Positions 33,741 to 41,371 of a DNA stretch of 64,000 bases are shown in pieces (position 1 is the stretch's first letter; every line of letters begins with the position of its first letter). A model generated the notes under the pieces. It had not been told where the DNA came from and ran no database searches. It saw only the letters and a list, made by a program, of their open reading frames with translations. A program made the position numbers and the translations under genes. The DNA comes from an uncultured Eubacteriales bacterium. Lineage in GTDB: Bacteria; Bacillota; Clostridia; Oscillospirales; Acutalibacteraceae. Location: the NCBI GenBank assembly GCA_934695425.1, contig CAKUVH010000004.1, forward strand, positions 62,001 to 126,000. Reading direction: 5' to 3'.

Positions 33741-35687
33741 TTGAAAAATTATAAATTTTTCGTATGTTGTGTTTTTTCTTTTATTTTTTTCTTAATGGTT
33801 TTAATAAATTTGCCCGCGCTCATAATTAGCCCCATAATATTTTTAATCAACGTAGGAATAATATCTATGTCGGCTTTGATAGTTTATTTTCTGGCTAAAA
33901 ATTATGAGTCTTATATCAAAAATTCCGCAAACACAGTAAGAAAATTTTTATCTTCAGAATCGTACCAACTTATAGACGATCTTCCGATTCCAACCGCGAT
34001 CGTTTCAGAAAAAAATCCCGAAAAAATTATTTTTTATAATAAAGATTTTGCAAAAGAATTTTGTAGGAGCAATTATTTTGCGGATGAGTACATCGCTTCA
34101 TACACAGGCGGCAGGACTGCTCACGATTTATTGAAAGAAAGCATTCAAATTAAGCATGAAAATAAGTTTTTCAATGTAAATGCGGTTAAATCCGGCGAAT
34201 TTTTGATTTGTTTTTTTTATGACAACACTAGCAGCAAAGTTTTTAAGAAAAAATTCATAGATACTCGTCCTTGCGTAGGTTTTGTCATGTTTGATAATAA
34301 AGAAGAGCTGCGCCAAGAAGCAAACGATGAAAAAAGTTCAATGATTTCAATTAGTGTAGAGAATGAACTCCAGCAATGGATAAAAAGTGCTAGCGGAATA
34401 TTTAAAAAATTAAGCGACGGAAAATATTTTGTAATGTTCGAAGAAAAATATCTAAAAGAATTTATTTCCGATAAATTTAAAATTTTAAATAGAATTCATG
34501 ACGCTAAACTTGATGAGCACAGATATGCAACAATATCCGTGGGAATAAGCAGGGGAGCGAAAAGTTTAGAAGAAGCCGCACAATGGGCAAAAAGTGCTTT
34601 GAGTATGTCTCTTGGACGAGGTGGAGATCAAGTTTCTGTAAAACGTAATAATGAATATGAATTTTTTGGAGGAAACTCCCAAGGGCTAGAAAAAAGAAGT
34701 AAAGTCCGCACAAGAGTCGTGGCGATGGCACTTATGGAAAAAATTAAAGCCAGTGATTCGATATTCATAATGGGTCACAAATTTTCCGATTTTGATAGCA
34801 TTGGAGCAGCTGTTGGAATTTGGAGCGCGTGCATTGCTCTAAAAAAGAAAAAATCTTATATAGTTGTAGATAAAAATAAATCGATGGCCGGTATGGCTAT
34901 AGACCATTTTCAGAAAAATGTTTCCGATGGAGCTTTTATTTTCCCCATGGATGCTTTATCCATGATGGATGAAAATTCGTTGCTTGTGGTTGTAGATACA
35001 CATTCTTTAAAATTTTTGGAAAGCATGGATGTATACAAAAAAACTAAACATGTAGTAGTAATAGACCACCACAGGATGAGCGTGGATAAAATAAAAAACG
35101 CGGTAGTATTTTTCCATGAGCCGTTTGCTTCATCTGCTTGCGAAATGGTAACAGAATTAGTTCAGTACATGGGCAATAAAGTTCTAAATAAAACCACAGC
35201 AGAATGTTTATTGGCAGGGATAATGCTCGACACTAAAAGTTTTTCGTTAAAATCAGGAATAAGAACTTTTGAAGCAGCGGCATACCTGAAGAAAAACGGA
35301 GCTGATAATGCCGAAGTAAAAAAGATGTTCGCCAACCCTATTGACATGTATAAATTAAGGTGTAAAATAATGGAGACAGCTCAAACTATACGCGAATGCG
35401 CAATAGCAAAACTTGAAAATCAGTCCAAAGATTTTAGAATTCCGTGTTCGCAGGCCGCAGACGAACTTTTAAATATAAAGAATGTAAAAGCTTCGTTTGT
35501 TATTTCAAAATATAATGGTGTTGTTAACATATCCGCGAGGTCACTGGGCGAAATTAATGTCCAAGTTATAATGGAAAAGCTTGGAGGTGGGGGACATTAT
35601 AATATGTCTGCGGCTCAAATTCCGGATATTAGCATAGAAGATGCCGAGAAAAAATTAATAAGCATTATAGAAGAAAAATTATCATAA
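33741..35687 (+). CDS. gdpP: GdpP-type cyclic di-AMP phosphodiesterase
   Basis: A 648-residue GdpP/YybT homologue that hydrolyses c-di-AMP. Two N-terminal membrane helices (about 5-52) are followed by a PAS-like domain (about 65-165), a degenerate GGDEF domain (ISVENELQQWIKSASGIFKK... SMSLGRGGDQVSVKR) and the DHH-DHHA1 phosphoesterase: GHKFSDFDSIGAAVG, VVDTHSLKF, VVVIDHHRMS (about residue 441) and GGGGHYNMSAAQI. TTG start with AGAGGTG. rplI follows 22 bases on, the usual Bacillota order. Together with kimA at 22.8 kb it indicates c-di-AMP control of potassium. Confidence 0.95.
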   Translation: MKNYKFFVCCVFSFIFFLMVLINLPALIISPIIFLINVGIISMSALIVYFLAKNYESYIKNSANTVRKFLSSESYQLIDDLPIPTAIVSEKNPEKIIFYNKDFAKEFCRSNYFADEYIASYTGGRTAHDLLKESIQIKHENKFFNVNAVKSGEFLICFFYDNTSSKVFKKKFIDTRPCVGFVMFDNKEELRQEANDEKSSMISISVENELQQWIKSASGIFKKLSDGKYFVMFEEKYLKEFISDKFKILNRIHDAKLDEHRYATISVGISRGAKSLEEAAQWAKSALSMSLGRGGDQVSVKRNNEYEFFGGNSQGLEKRSKVRTRVVAMALMEKIKASDSIFIMGHKFSDFDSIGAAVGIWSACIALKKKKSYIVVDKNKSMAGMAIDHFQKNVSDGAFIFPMDALSMMDENSLLVVVDTHSLKFLESMDVYKKTKHVVVIDHHRMSVDKIKNAVVFFHEPFASSACEMVTELVQYMGNKVLNKTTAECLLAGIMLDTKSFSLKSGIRTFEAAAYLKKNGADNAEVKKMFANPIDMYKLRCKIMETAQTIRECAIAKLENQSKDFRIPCSQAADELLNIKNVKASFVISKYNGVVNISARSLGEINVQVIMEKLGGGGHYNMSAAQIPDISIEDAEKKLISIIEEKLS

Positions 35688-35709
35688 ATGACAGAATGGA
35701 GAATGAACC

Positions 35710-36156
35710 ATGAAAGTAATTTTGTTAGAAGACGTGAGAAAAAAAGGGAAAAAAGGAGATATCATAAACGTCTCAGACGGTTATGCTCAAAATTTTCTAT
35801 TTCCTAAAAATCTGGCCAAAGAGGCCACGGCTCAGGCTCTTAGCGAGTTAAACAGCAAAAAAGCTTCCGAAATTTATGAAGAAGGCCTAAAAAAAGAAGA
35901 AGCAGAAAAAATTTTTTCAATTATAAACGAAAAAATTATCGGCATACAAGCTAGATCCGGCGCCGAAGGAAAGCTCTTCGGTTCCGTCACTTCCAAGGAT
36001 ATAGCCCAAAAGATAAAAGATACATATCAAATTACCATTAATAAGCACAAAATCAATCTTGAGTCCGAAATCAAAGCCTTTGGCACATATAAATTCACTA
36101 TAAAACTTTACCCTCAAATAATAGCAACCATGGCAGTTATGGTAACTGAAAAATAA
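35710..36156 (+). CDS. rplI: 50S ribosomal protein L9 (bL9)
   Basis: A 148-residue bL9. The N-terminal rRNA-binding domain reads MKVILLEDVRKKGKKGDIINVSDGYAQNFLFP (in part), a connecting helix follows, and the C-terminal domain has LFGSVTSKDIAQKIK. Normal length. Conserved neighbour of gdpP. A ribosome site AATGGAG lies 8 bases upstream. It ends before a clear terminator. Confidence 0.97.
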   Translation: MKVILLEDVRKKGKKGDIINVSDGYAQNFLFPKNLAKEATAQALSELNSKKASEIYEEGLKKEEAEKIFSIINEKIIGIQARSGAEGKLFGSVTSKDIAQKIKDTYQITINKHKINLESEIKAFGTYKFTIKLYPQIIATMAVMVTEK

Positions 36157-36171
36157 AAAATAAAAAATAAA

Positions 36172-36209
36172 ACTCTCATATCGGGTTCAATCCGGTATGA
36201 GGGTTTTTA
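36172..36209 (+). terminator. Terminator after rplI
   Basis: ACTCTCATATCGG (36172-36184) pairs with CCGGTATGAGGGT (36192-36204), 13 bp with two G-U pairs, followed by TTTTTAT. Confidence 0.88.
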
Positions 36210-36229
36210 TATTGTTTAAAAAATTATTT

Positions 36230-37000
36230 TTAATTTTGTTTTCTTTCTAAATATTTTACTAATTGTTCAATCCTGCAAGTAACATGCGGGTTGTATTTTC
36301 TAAGCCGCAACAACGAAACCACCCCGGTATTTGCAAGCTCATCTTCGCAAAGATTAGCGGCGCAGGTCGAAATATTATCAAATACTTGGTCAGATTGCGT
36401 ATTATCGAAATTGAGAATACATGGTATTTTGTCTTTTTTCGGAATACCGTCCGGATTGTCAAAAGACAAGTCGCTGTGGCCGATAGGAATATAATATTTT
36501 CCTTTGCACTCGATGATGCTAACAGGTTGTTCTTTAGATAATTTTTGCACGTTTATATATTTAATTTCGGCAGAGTCTATGCATGTAAGCGAAGAATTTT
36601 CATACTCTGTTTGCATGTAATTCGCATTTTGTATACATTGTTTTTGATAAGGGTCGGTTGACTGCGCATGTGGATTTATAAAATCTTCTTTCGAAACGCT
36701 CAACACCGGTAGGGTGTATTTGCCATAAATTGTTTTGATTGAAAGGTCATTTTTATCACTTTCTTGGGGCGAATTTTTTTGATTTGAATTTTCTACAGGT
36801 TTCCCAAATATAGATGTGAACACAAACACAGGCACTGCCACCGACAAAATATCTTTAGCTATTTTGAGATAACATTTGGTAATGGTTTCGTCTTTCGGAA
36901 CCACGGTGTCTTTCTTGACAGCGCACAACTGATTTACGCACAAATTAGATGAACTCGCCATCAACAAAGCCGCCAGTGCACTTGAAATTACTTTTTTCAT
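36230..37000 (-). CDS. Secreted or membrane-anchored protein of unknown function
   Basis: A 256-residue protein I do not recognise. It opens MKKVISSALAALLMASSSNL, a convincing signal peptide, then a second hydrophobic stretch at about 50-66 (DILSVAVPVFVFTSIFG) that could anchor it. The rest is hydrophilic, rich in Asn/Asp/Lys, with about eight scattered Cys (for example KQCIQN, LTCIDS, IECKGK, IPCILN, STCAANLCED), which would suit disulphides outside the cell. No enzyme motif found. It has its own consensus promoter and diverges from another unknown gene at 37218. Possibly lineage-specific. Confidence 0.7.
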   Translation of the reverse strand: MKKVISSALAALLMASSSNLCVNQLCAVKKDTVVPKDETITKCYLKIAKDILSVAVPVFVFTSIFGKPVENSNQKNSPQESDKNDLSIKTIYGKYTLPVLSVSKEDFINPHAQSTDPYQKQCIQNANYMQTEYENSSLTCIDSAEIKYINVQKLSKEQPVSIIECKGKYYIPIGHSDLSFDNPDGIPKKDKIPCILNFDNTQSDQVFDNISTCAANLCEDELANTGVVSLLRLRKYNPHVTCRIEQLVKYLERKQN

Positions 37001-37038
37001 TTAGATTTTCCATCCATTCAATTTAATTTGTTAATTAT

Positions 37039-37066
37039 ATTATAATCTAAATTTAAAAAGTGTCAA
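37039..37066 (-). promoter_or_regulatory. Sigma-A promoter of the secreted unknown gene
   Basis: On the minus strand, TTGACA (37066-37061), a 16-base spacer and TATAAT (37044-37039), about 40 bases before the start codon. Confidence 0.78.
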
Positions 37067-37154
37067 TATAGATTACGCTTAGTTAAAAATTCTAATTTTT
37101 TAGTTTAAATAATAAAATTATTCAAAAAATAATTATGCTATAACAACTAAAACA

Positions 37155-37183
37155 TTGACACGCTCAAAATATTTTTGTATAAT
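37155..37183 (+). promoter_or_regulatory. Sigma-A promoter of the unknown gene at 37218
   Basis: TTGACA (37155-37160), 17-base spacer, TATAAT (37178-37183), a perfect consensus promoter. Because it covers 37155-37183, translation must start downstream of it, which rules out the longest open frame. Confidence 0.85.
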
Positions 37184-37217
37184 TAGCAGTATGTTATACG
37201 TGAAAGGAGTGGTTATT

Positions 37218-37664
37218 GTGCCGGAAGTTAATTATACCCCTAAGGATGTACAAGATAAAATATTACCCCAACTAATTTCTGTTATTTTAATGCCTATTCC
37301 TGTTCCTGTTTATATAAAAGAGAAATGTAAGGATGAAGTAGTAAAATTAATTAATCAAAGAATTATAAAAAAGATTAATATCAGTAGTCAGTTAGACAAT
37401 TTAAGCTATGATCAGAAAAAGGCTATTACCTGGTATGCTTCTACCATAAAACAACAAATTGTACAGCTTAAGAGGAAAGAAAAGGACTTGGTCGATCTTT
37501 TGGGGTTAGGCAGTTTAAGAGAGTATATAGTTAGTTGTGTGCCTAATTGGTTAAAGGAGTACTTTGATTTCGATGTTCTTAATCTTAATGTGACATTAAG
37601 TGAAAAAACTTGTGATGAATGGATAAATTTATTAGATGAATTTAAATTATTAGGTAAAGATTAA
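37218..37664 (+). CDS. Conserved-looking protein of unknown function
   Basis: A 148-residue cytosolic-looking protein I cannot assign. It starts MPEVNYTPKDVQDKILPQ, has a hydrophobic SVILMPIPVPVYIK stretch, a predicted helical middle rich in Lys and Gln (KQQIVQLKRKEKDLVDLLGLG) and ends LDEFKLLGKD. The start is GTG 37218 with AAAGGAG 8 bases upstream; ATG 37191 is an alternative very close to the transcription start. Leucine codons are mostly TTA and lysine uses more AAG than in adjacent genes, a hint (not proof) of separate origin. Flanked by a perfect promoter and a terminator, so it is a monocistronic unit. Confidence 0.72.
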   Translation: MPEVNYTPKDVQDKILPQLISVILMPIPVPVYIKEKCKDEVVKLINQRIIKKINISSQLDNLSYDQKKAITWYASTIKQQIVQLKRKEKDLVDLLGLGSLREYIVSCVPNWLKEYFDFDVLNLNVTLSEKTCDEWINLLDEFKLLGKD

Positions 37665-37671
37665 TATTCAC

Positions 37672-37701
37672 AAAAAAGCAGCTTACCACAAGCTGCTTTT
37701 T
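37672..37701. terminator. Bidirectional terminator between the unknown gene and nifU
   Basis: AAAAAAGCAGCTT (37672-37684) pairs with AAGCTGCTTTTT (37690-37701) around a 5-base loop, with A and T runs on the two sides. It serves the + gene ending at 37664 and the - gene ending at 37716. Confidence 0.9.
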
Positions 37702-37715
37702 ATAATTAATATAAT

Positions 37716-38156
37716 TTATTTGTGTTCAACCGGGCAAGAGCCATGACAATCGGTGTCAATTTTTCCAACTATCGGAGTTGGGTCTATGCCTTTTTTCGTG
37801 TAGTAGTCAGCCAAAGCGGCTCGTATAGCTTGTTCAGCAAGAACCGAACAATGAACTTTAACCGGAGGAAGTCCGTCCAGAGCTTCCATTACGGCTTTGT
37901 TTGTGACTTTTAGGGCGTCTTCTATGCTCTTTCCTTTAACAAGCTCAGTTGCCATGGAACTCGTTGCCACAGCCGCTCCGCATCCAAAAGTTTTAAATTT
38001 TACATCAGTTATAACACCGTTTTCTATTTTGAGATACATTTTCATTATATCTCCGCATTTCGGGTTTCCAACTTCGCCTATTCCGTCGGCATTTTCAATT
38101 TCTCCGACATTTCTCGGATTTGCAAAGTGGTCCATTACTTTTTCGCTGTAATTCAT
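37716..38156 (-). CDS. nifU: Fe-S cluster assembly scaffold, NifU/IscU type
   Basis: A 146-residue scaffold on which Fe-S clusters are built with sulfur from the cysteine desulfurase. The three conserved Cys are in GNPKCGDIMKMYL, FGCGAAVATSSM and VHCSVLAEQA. A C-terminal tail with DTDCHGSCPVE adds two more Cys. AAGGAG lies about 11 bases before the ATG. It follows nifS by 36 bases in one transcription unit, as in many anaerobes that use this minimal pair. Confidence 0.95.
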   Translation of the reverse strand: MNYSEKVMDHFANPRNVGEIENADGIGEVGNPKCGDIMKMYLKIENGVITDVKFKTFGCGAAVATSSMATELVKGKSIEDALKVTNKAVMEALDGLPPVKVHCSVLAEQAIRAALADYYTKKGIDPTPIVGKIDTDCHGSCPVEHK

Positions 38157-38192
38157 TTAATTTTCAACTCCTTAATTTTTAAATGTTTAAAA

Positions 38193-39374
38193 TTATTTGT
38201 TTTCTTTCATTATTTTTTCCCAAAGAGGGGACATGTCACGAAGCCTTTTTACTGCTTTAGAAACTTCTGCTATTACAAAATCGATTTCTTCATCTGTATT
38301 TGATTCGTCGAGCGAAAGCCTTAACGAACCGTGAGCAATTTCGTGAGGCAATCCGATGGCTAATAAAACATGGCTCGGGTCAAGGGATCCCGAAGTGCAC
38401 GCAGAGCCCGATGAAGCGCATATTCCTGCCATGTCGAGCAGTAAAAGCAAAGATTCTCCTTCAATTCCTTCAAAGCTTATATTAACATTTCCTGGAAGCC
38501 TTTTTTCTCTGTGACCGTTAAGTCTCGAGCGTTCTATCTTTAAAAGTTCGTCGATAAGTTTATCACGTTTCTCGATTAATTTTGAATTTTTTTCTTCTAT
38601 TTCGGTGCACGCTGTTTCGATTGCTTTTCCCATAGCGGCAATTTCAGCGGTATTTTCGGTGCCTGCACGTTTTCCGGATTCCTGAGCTCCACCCTCCATG
38701 AAAGTTTCGATTCGTACGCCTTTTCTTATATAAAGAGCGCCGATTCCTTTTGGACCGTGAAATTTATGAGCGGACAAAGAGAGCATATCGATGTTTTGTT
38801 TTTTAACATCTATCGGCACATGACCCACCGCCTGAACCGCATCGGTGTGGAAAAGAACGCCTTTGTCTCTGCATATTTTTCCTATTTCTTCAATCGGTTC
38901 GATGGTGCCGATTTCATTATTCGCATACATTATTGTTACAAGCGCAGTTTTTTCGGTTATTGCGTTTTCGACGTCTTTTGGGCTTACTAATCCTTGACTG
39001 TCTACGTCGAGATACGTAACGTCAAATCCTTTTTTCGCTAAATATTGAACAGTATGAAGGACGGCATGATGCTCTATTTTAGAAGTTATGATATGATTTT
39101 TTCCCTTTTTTAATCCTTCAAACGCCGCGCCTTTTATTGCCCAGTTGTCGGATTCGGTTCCGCAGGAGGTGAAAAATATTTCTTTTGGAGAAGCGCCTAA
39201 AGCCTTTGCTACGCGCTCTCTTGCGATTTCAAGTTCTTTTTTTGCATTTCGTCCGACGGAATAAATAGTAGAAGGATTACCGAAATTTTCTCTGAAAAAC
39301 GGCATCATTGTTTCCAAAGCTTCCTGGCTTACCGCTGTTGTTGCGGCGTTGTCCATATAAATAATTTTTTTCAT
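38193..39374 (-). CDS. nifS: Cysteine desulfurase, NifS/IscS type
   Basis: A 393-residue PLP enzyme that delivers sulfur from cysteine. It begins YMDNAATTAVSQEALETM; the PLP Lys is in SLSAHKFHGPKGIG; and the active-site Cys loop is in CASSGSACTSGSLDPSHVL. Full length. The ATG has no ribosome site at normal distance. The nearest, AGGTGG, is 36 bases upstream and separated from the ATG by a hairpin (see the separate entry). glyS lies 75 bases upstream on the same strand without a terminator, so co-transcription is possible. Confidence 0.95.
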   Translation of the reverse strand: MKKIIYMDNAATTAVSQEALETMMPFFRENFGNPSTIYSVGRNAKKELEIARERVAKALGASPKEIFFTSCGTESDNWAIKGAAFEGLKKGKNHIITSKIEHHAVLHTVQYLAKKGFDVTYLDVDSQGLVSPKDVENAITEKTALVTIMYANNEIGTIEPIEEIGKICRDKGVLFHTDAVQAVGHVPIDVKKQNIDMLSLSAHKFHGPKGIGALYIRKGVRIETFMEGGAQESGKRAGTENTAEIAAMGKAIETACTEIEEKNSKLIEKRDKLIDELLKIERSRLNGHREKRLPGNVNISFEGIEGESLLLLLDMAGICASSGSACTSGSLDPSHVLLAIGLPHEIAHGSLRLSLDESNTDEEIDFVIAEVSKAVKRLRDMSPLWEKIMKENK

Positions 39375-39379
39375 ATTTG

Positions 39380-39416
39380 TCGGGGCTTATTTTCAAAGTT
39401 GCCCGATTTACCACCT
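39380..39416 (-). promoter_or_regulatory. Hairpin between ribosome site and start codon of nifS
   Basis: On the minus strand, AGGTGG (39416-39411) is followed by TCGGGC (39406-39401), a 14-base loop and GCCCCGA (39386-39380), which pairs through 6 bp with one bulged G. The nifS ATG is at 39374. If the hairpin forms, the ribosome site is about 9 bases from the ATG in space; if not, it is 36 bases away. Seen in sequence; the function is inference. Confidence 0.5.
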
Positions 39417-39448
39417 TTCTTTTTTATTTTTAATAGATAATTTAAATT

Positions 39449-40810
39449 TTAAAATGCAATTTTATTTTGGATGTAATCTGTAAGTTTATCAATTGCAATT
39501 CTTTCCTGAGTCATAGAATCACGGTCACGAACCGTAACGCACCCGTCATTTTCACTGTCAAAATCATAAGTTATGCAAAGGGGAGTACCTATTTCATCTT
39601 GACGGCGATATCTTTTTCCTATTGAGCCCGATTCATCATAATCCACCATGAAATTTTTTGAAAGTTCTTCATAAACTTTTTGAGCTTTTTCTCCGAGCTT
39701 TTTCGAAAGTGGCAGTACACAGGCTTTGAACGGAGCCAAAGCGGGGTGAAGTTTTAATACAATTCTTGTATCTTTTTCATTGATAACTTCTTCGGTGTAT
39801 GCATCGCACAGGAAAGCCAACGCCACACGGTCTGCGCCGAGAGAAGGCTCTATTACATAAGGTAAATATCTTTCGCCCGTTTCCGCATCGAAGTAGTCTA
39901 AATTCTTGCCCGAATGTTCTTGATGACGTTTTAAATCAAAATCAGTTCTGTCGGCAATTCCCCAAAGTTCTCCCCATCCAAATGGGAAAGCATATTCTAT
40001 ATCGGTTGTTGCGTTGGAATAATGGCAAAGTTCTTCTTTTGAATGGTCGCGAAGCCTTATGTTTTCTTTTTTCATTCCAAGGTTTAAAAGCCATTGTTCA
40101 CAGAAGTTTTTCCAGTAACCAAACCATTCTAAATCGGTTCCGGGCTTGCAGAAAAATTCAAGTTCCATTTGCTCAAATTCTCTTGTTCTGAAAGTAAAGT
40201 TTCCGGGAGTTATTTCATTTCTGAAAGATTTTCCTATCTGAGCTATTCCGAAAGGAATCTTTTTGCGTGAAGCCCTTTGTACATTTGCGAAATTCACAAA
40301 TATACCCTGAGCGGTTTCTGGCCTTAGGTATATCTCGTTTTTGCTGTCCTCGGTCACGCCCTGAAATGTTTTAAACATCAAATTAAATTTTCTAATGCCC
40401 GTAAAATTATGTCCGCCGCATTCCGGACAAGCAATATTATTTTCGGCAATACATTTTTCCATTTCTTCAAAAGTCATGGCATTAGGATTAATTCCGGCAT
40501 CTTCTATTAACTTATCGGCTCTGTGACGAGATTTACACTCTTTACAATCCATAAGAGGATCGGAAAATCCGCCAATATGACCCGATGCTTCCCACACTTT
40601 TGGGTTCATGAGTATTGCGGCATCAAGTTGAACATTATATTTAGATTCCTGAACAAATTTTTTCATCCAAGCCTTTTTTACGTTGTTTTTAAATAAAACT
40701 CCGAGCGGACCGTAGTCCCAAGTGTTTGACAAACCCCCGTAAATTTCCGAACCGGAGAAAACAAATCCTCGATTTTTACAAAGTGCTACGATAGTATCCA
40801 TGTTTTTCAT
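39449..40810 (-). CDS. glyQS: Glycyl-tRNA synthetase, homodimeric type
   Basis: A 453-residue class II glycyl-tRNA synthetase of the alpha-2 type, the single-subunit form found in some bacteria, archaea and eukaryotes. It begins VALCKNRGFVFSGSEIYGG, has a Cys-rich insertion (CKECKSRHRADKL and CPECGGHNF), motif 2 region FRNEITPGNFTFRTREFEQME, and motif 3 region SLGADRVALAFL. The C-terminal anticodon domain has RYRRQDEIGTPLCITYD. I use ATG 40810 (MKNMDTI), with GGAAAGGG about 12 bases upstream, rather than the GTG at 40834. No T-box leader was seen in the short gap to nrdG. Confidence 0.95.
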   Translation of the reverse strand: MKNMDTIVALCKNRGFVFSGSEIYGGLSNTWDYGPLGVLFKNNVKKAWMKKFVQESKYNVQLDAAILMNPKVWEASGHIGGFSDPLMDCKECKSRHRADKLIEDAGINPNAMTFEEMEKCIAENNIACPECGGHNFTGIRKFNLMFKTFQGVTEDSKNEIYLRPETAQGIFVNFANVQRASRKKIPFGIAQIGKSFRNEITPGNFTFRTREFEQMELEFFCKPGTDLEWFGYWKNFCEQWLLNLGMKKENIRLRDHSKEELCHYSNATTDIEYAFPFGWGELWGIADRTDFDLKRHQEHSGKNLDYFDAETGERYLPYVIEPSLGADRVALAFLCDAYTEEVINEKDTRIVLKLHPALAPFKACVLPLSKKLGEKAQKVYEELSKNFMVDYDESGSIGKRYRRQDEIGTPLCITYDFDSENDGCVTVRDRDSMTQERIAIDKLTDYIQNKIAF

Positions 40811-40855
40811 AAATCGTATTCGCCCTTTCCACATTTAGATAAATAAAATCGAAAA

Positions 40856-41371
40856 TCAGCCGATTTTCACTGCATGCTGATTTTCGGAACTTAGAGTTAC
40901 CCCTAAAACAGAATCAAAGATAGGTTTTGAATCGGGGATAAATCTTCCATATTTAATTATAATATTTTTAAACTTACTAATCAATTGAATTTCCTTTTTT
41001 ATTTCGTTTTCGTAATAGCCTGTGTAAATCACAAAATCATCATTGCACCCCAATTTTCTGAAATAAGAAACAAGCTCAAATATTTCATCGAATTGAAGGA
41101 TCGGTTCAAGCCCCCCGATAACTATAGCTTGAGTTATCGGGTTCATCTTGTACCTAAGATATATATCCGCAAAAGGGACTTTTTTATTTGGCATAGTTGA
41201 AATTTTCATATTTTGACAAATCGAACAATCAAGTCCGAGCTCCGTCAAACATTTAAAATCACATTTTGAAGTTGCGATAAACATAGAAGCTTTTTTATAA
41301 TCTTGAAAATTTTCATCAACTATTTCTTTAACAGTCAGTGTGAATTTTGATCCGTCAAAATCAGTTTTCAT
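40856..41371 (-). CDS. nrdG: Anaerobic ribonucleotide reductase activase-like radical SAM protein
   Basis: A 171-residue protein in the position of NrdG, which installs the glycyl radical on NrdD. The Fe-S motif is unusual: Cys37, three residues, Cys41, seven residues, Cys49, two residues, Cys52 (in SKCDFKC and LDCSICQN), not the common CxxxCxxC. The rest fits a small radical SAM fold (AIVIGGLEPILQFDEIFELVSYFR, DDFVIYTGYYENEI). I recall related clostridial proteins with a similar Cys layout but cannot check. It overlaps nrdD by 11 bases, which supports the functional pairing. Confidence 0.8.
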   Translation of the reverse strand: MKTDFDGSKFTLTVKEIVDENFQDYKKASMFIATSKCDFKCLTELGLDCSICQNMKISTMPNKKVPFADIYLRYKMNPITQAIVIGGLEPILQFDEIFELVSYFRKLGCNDDFVIYTGYYENEIKKEIQLISKFKNIIIKYGRFIPDSKPIFDSVLGVTLSSENQHAVKIG

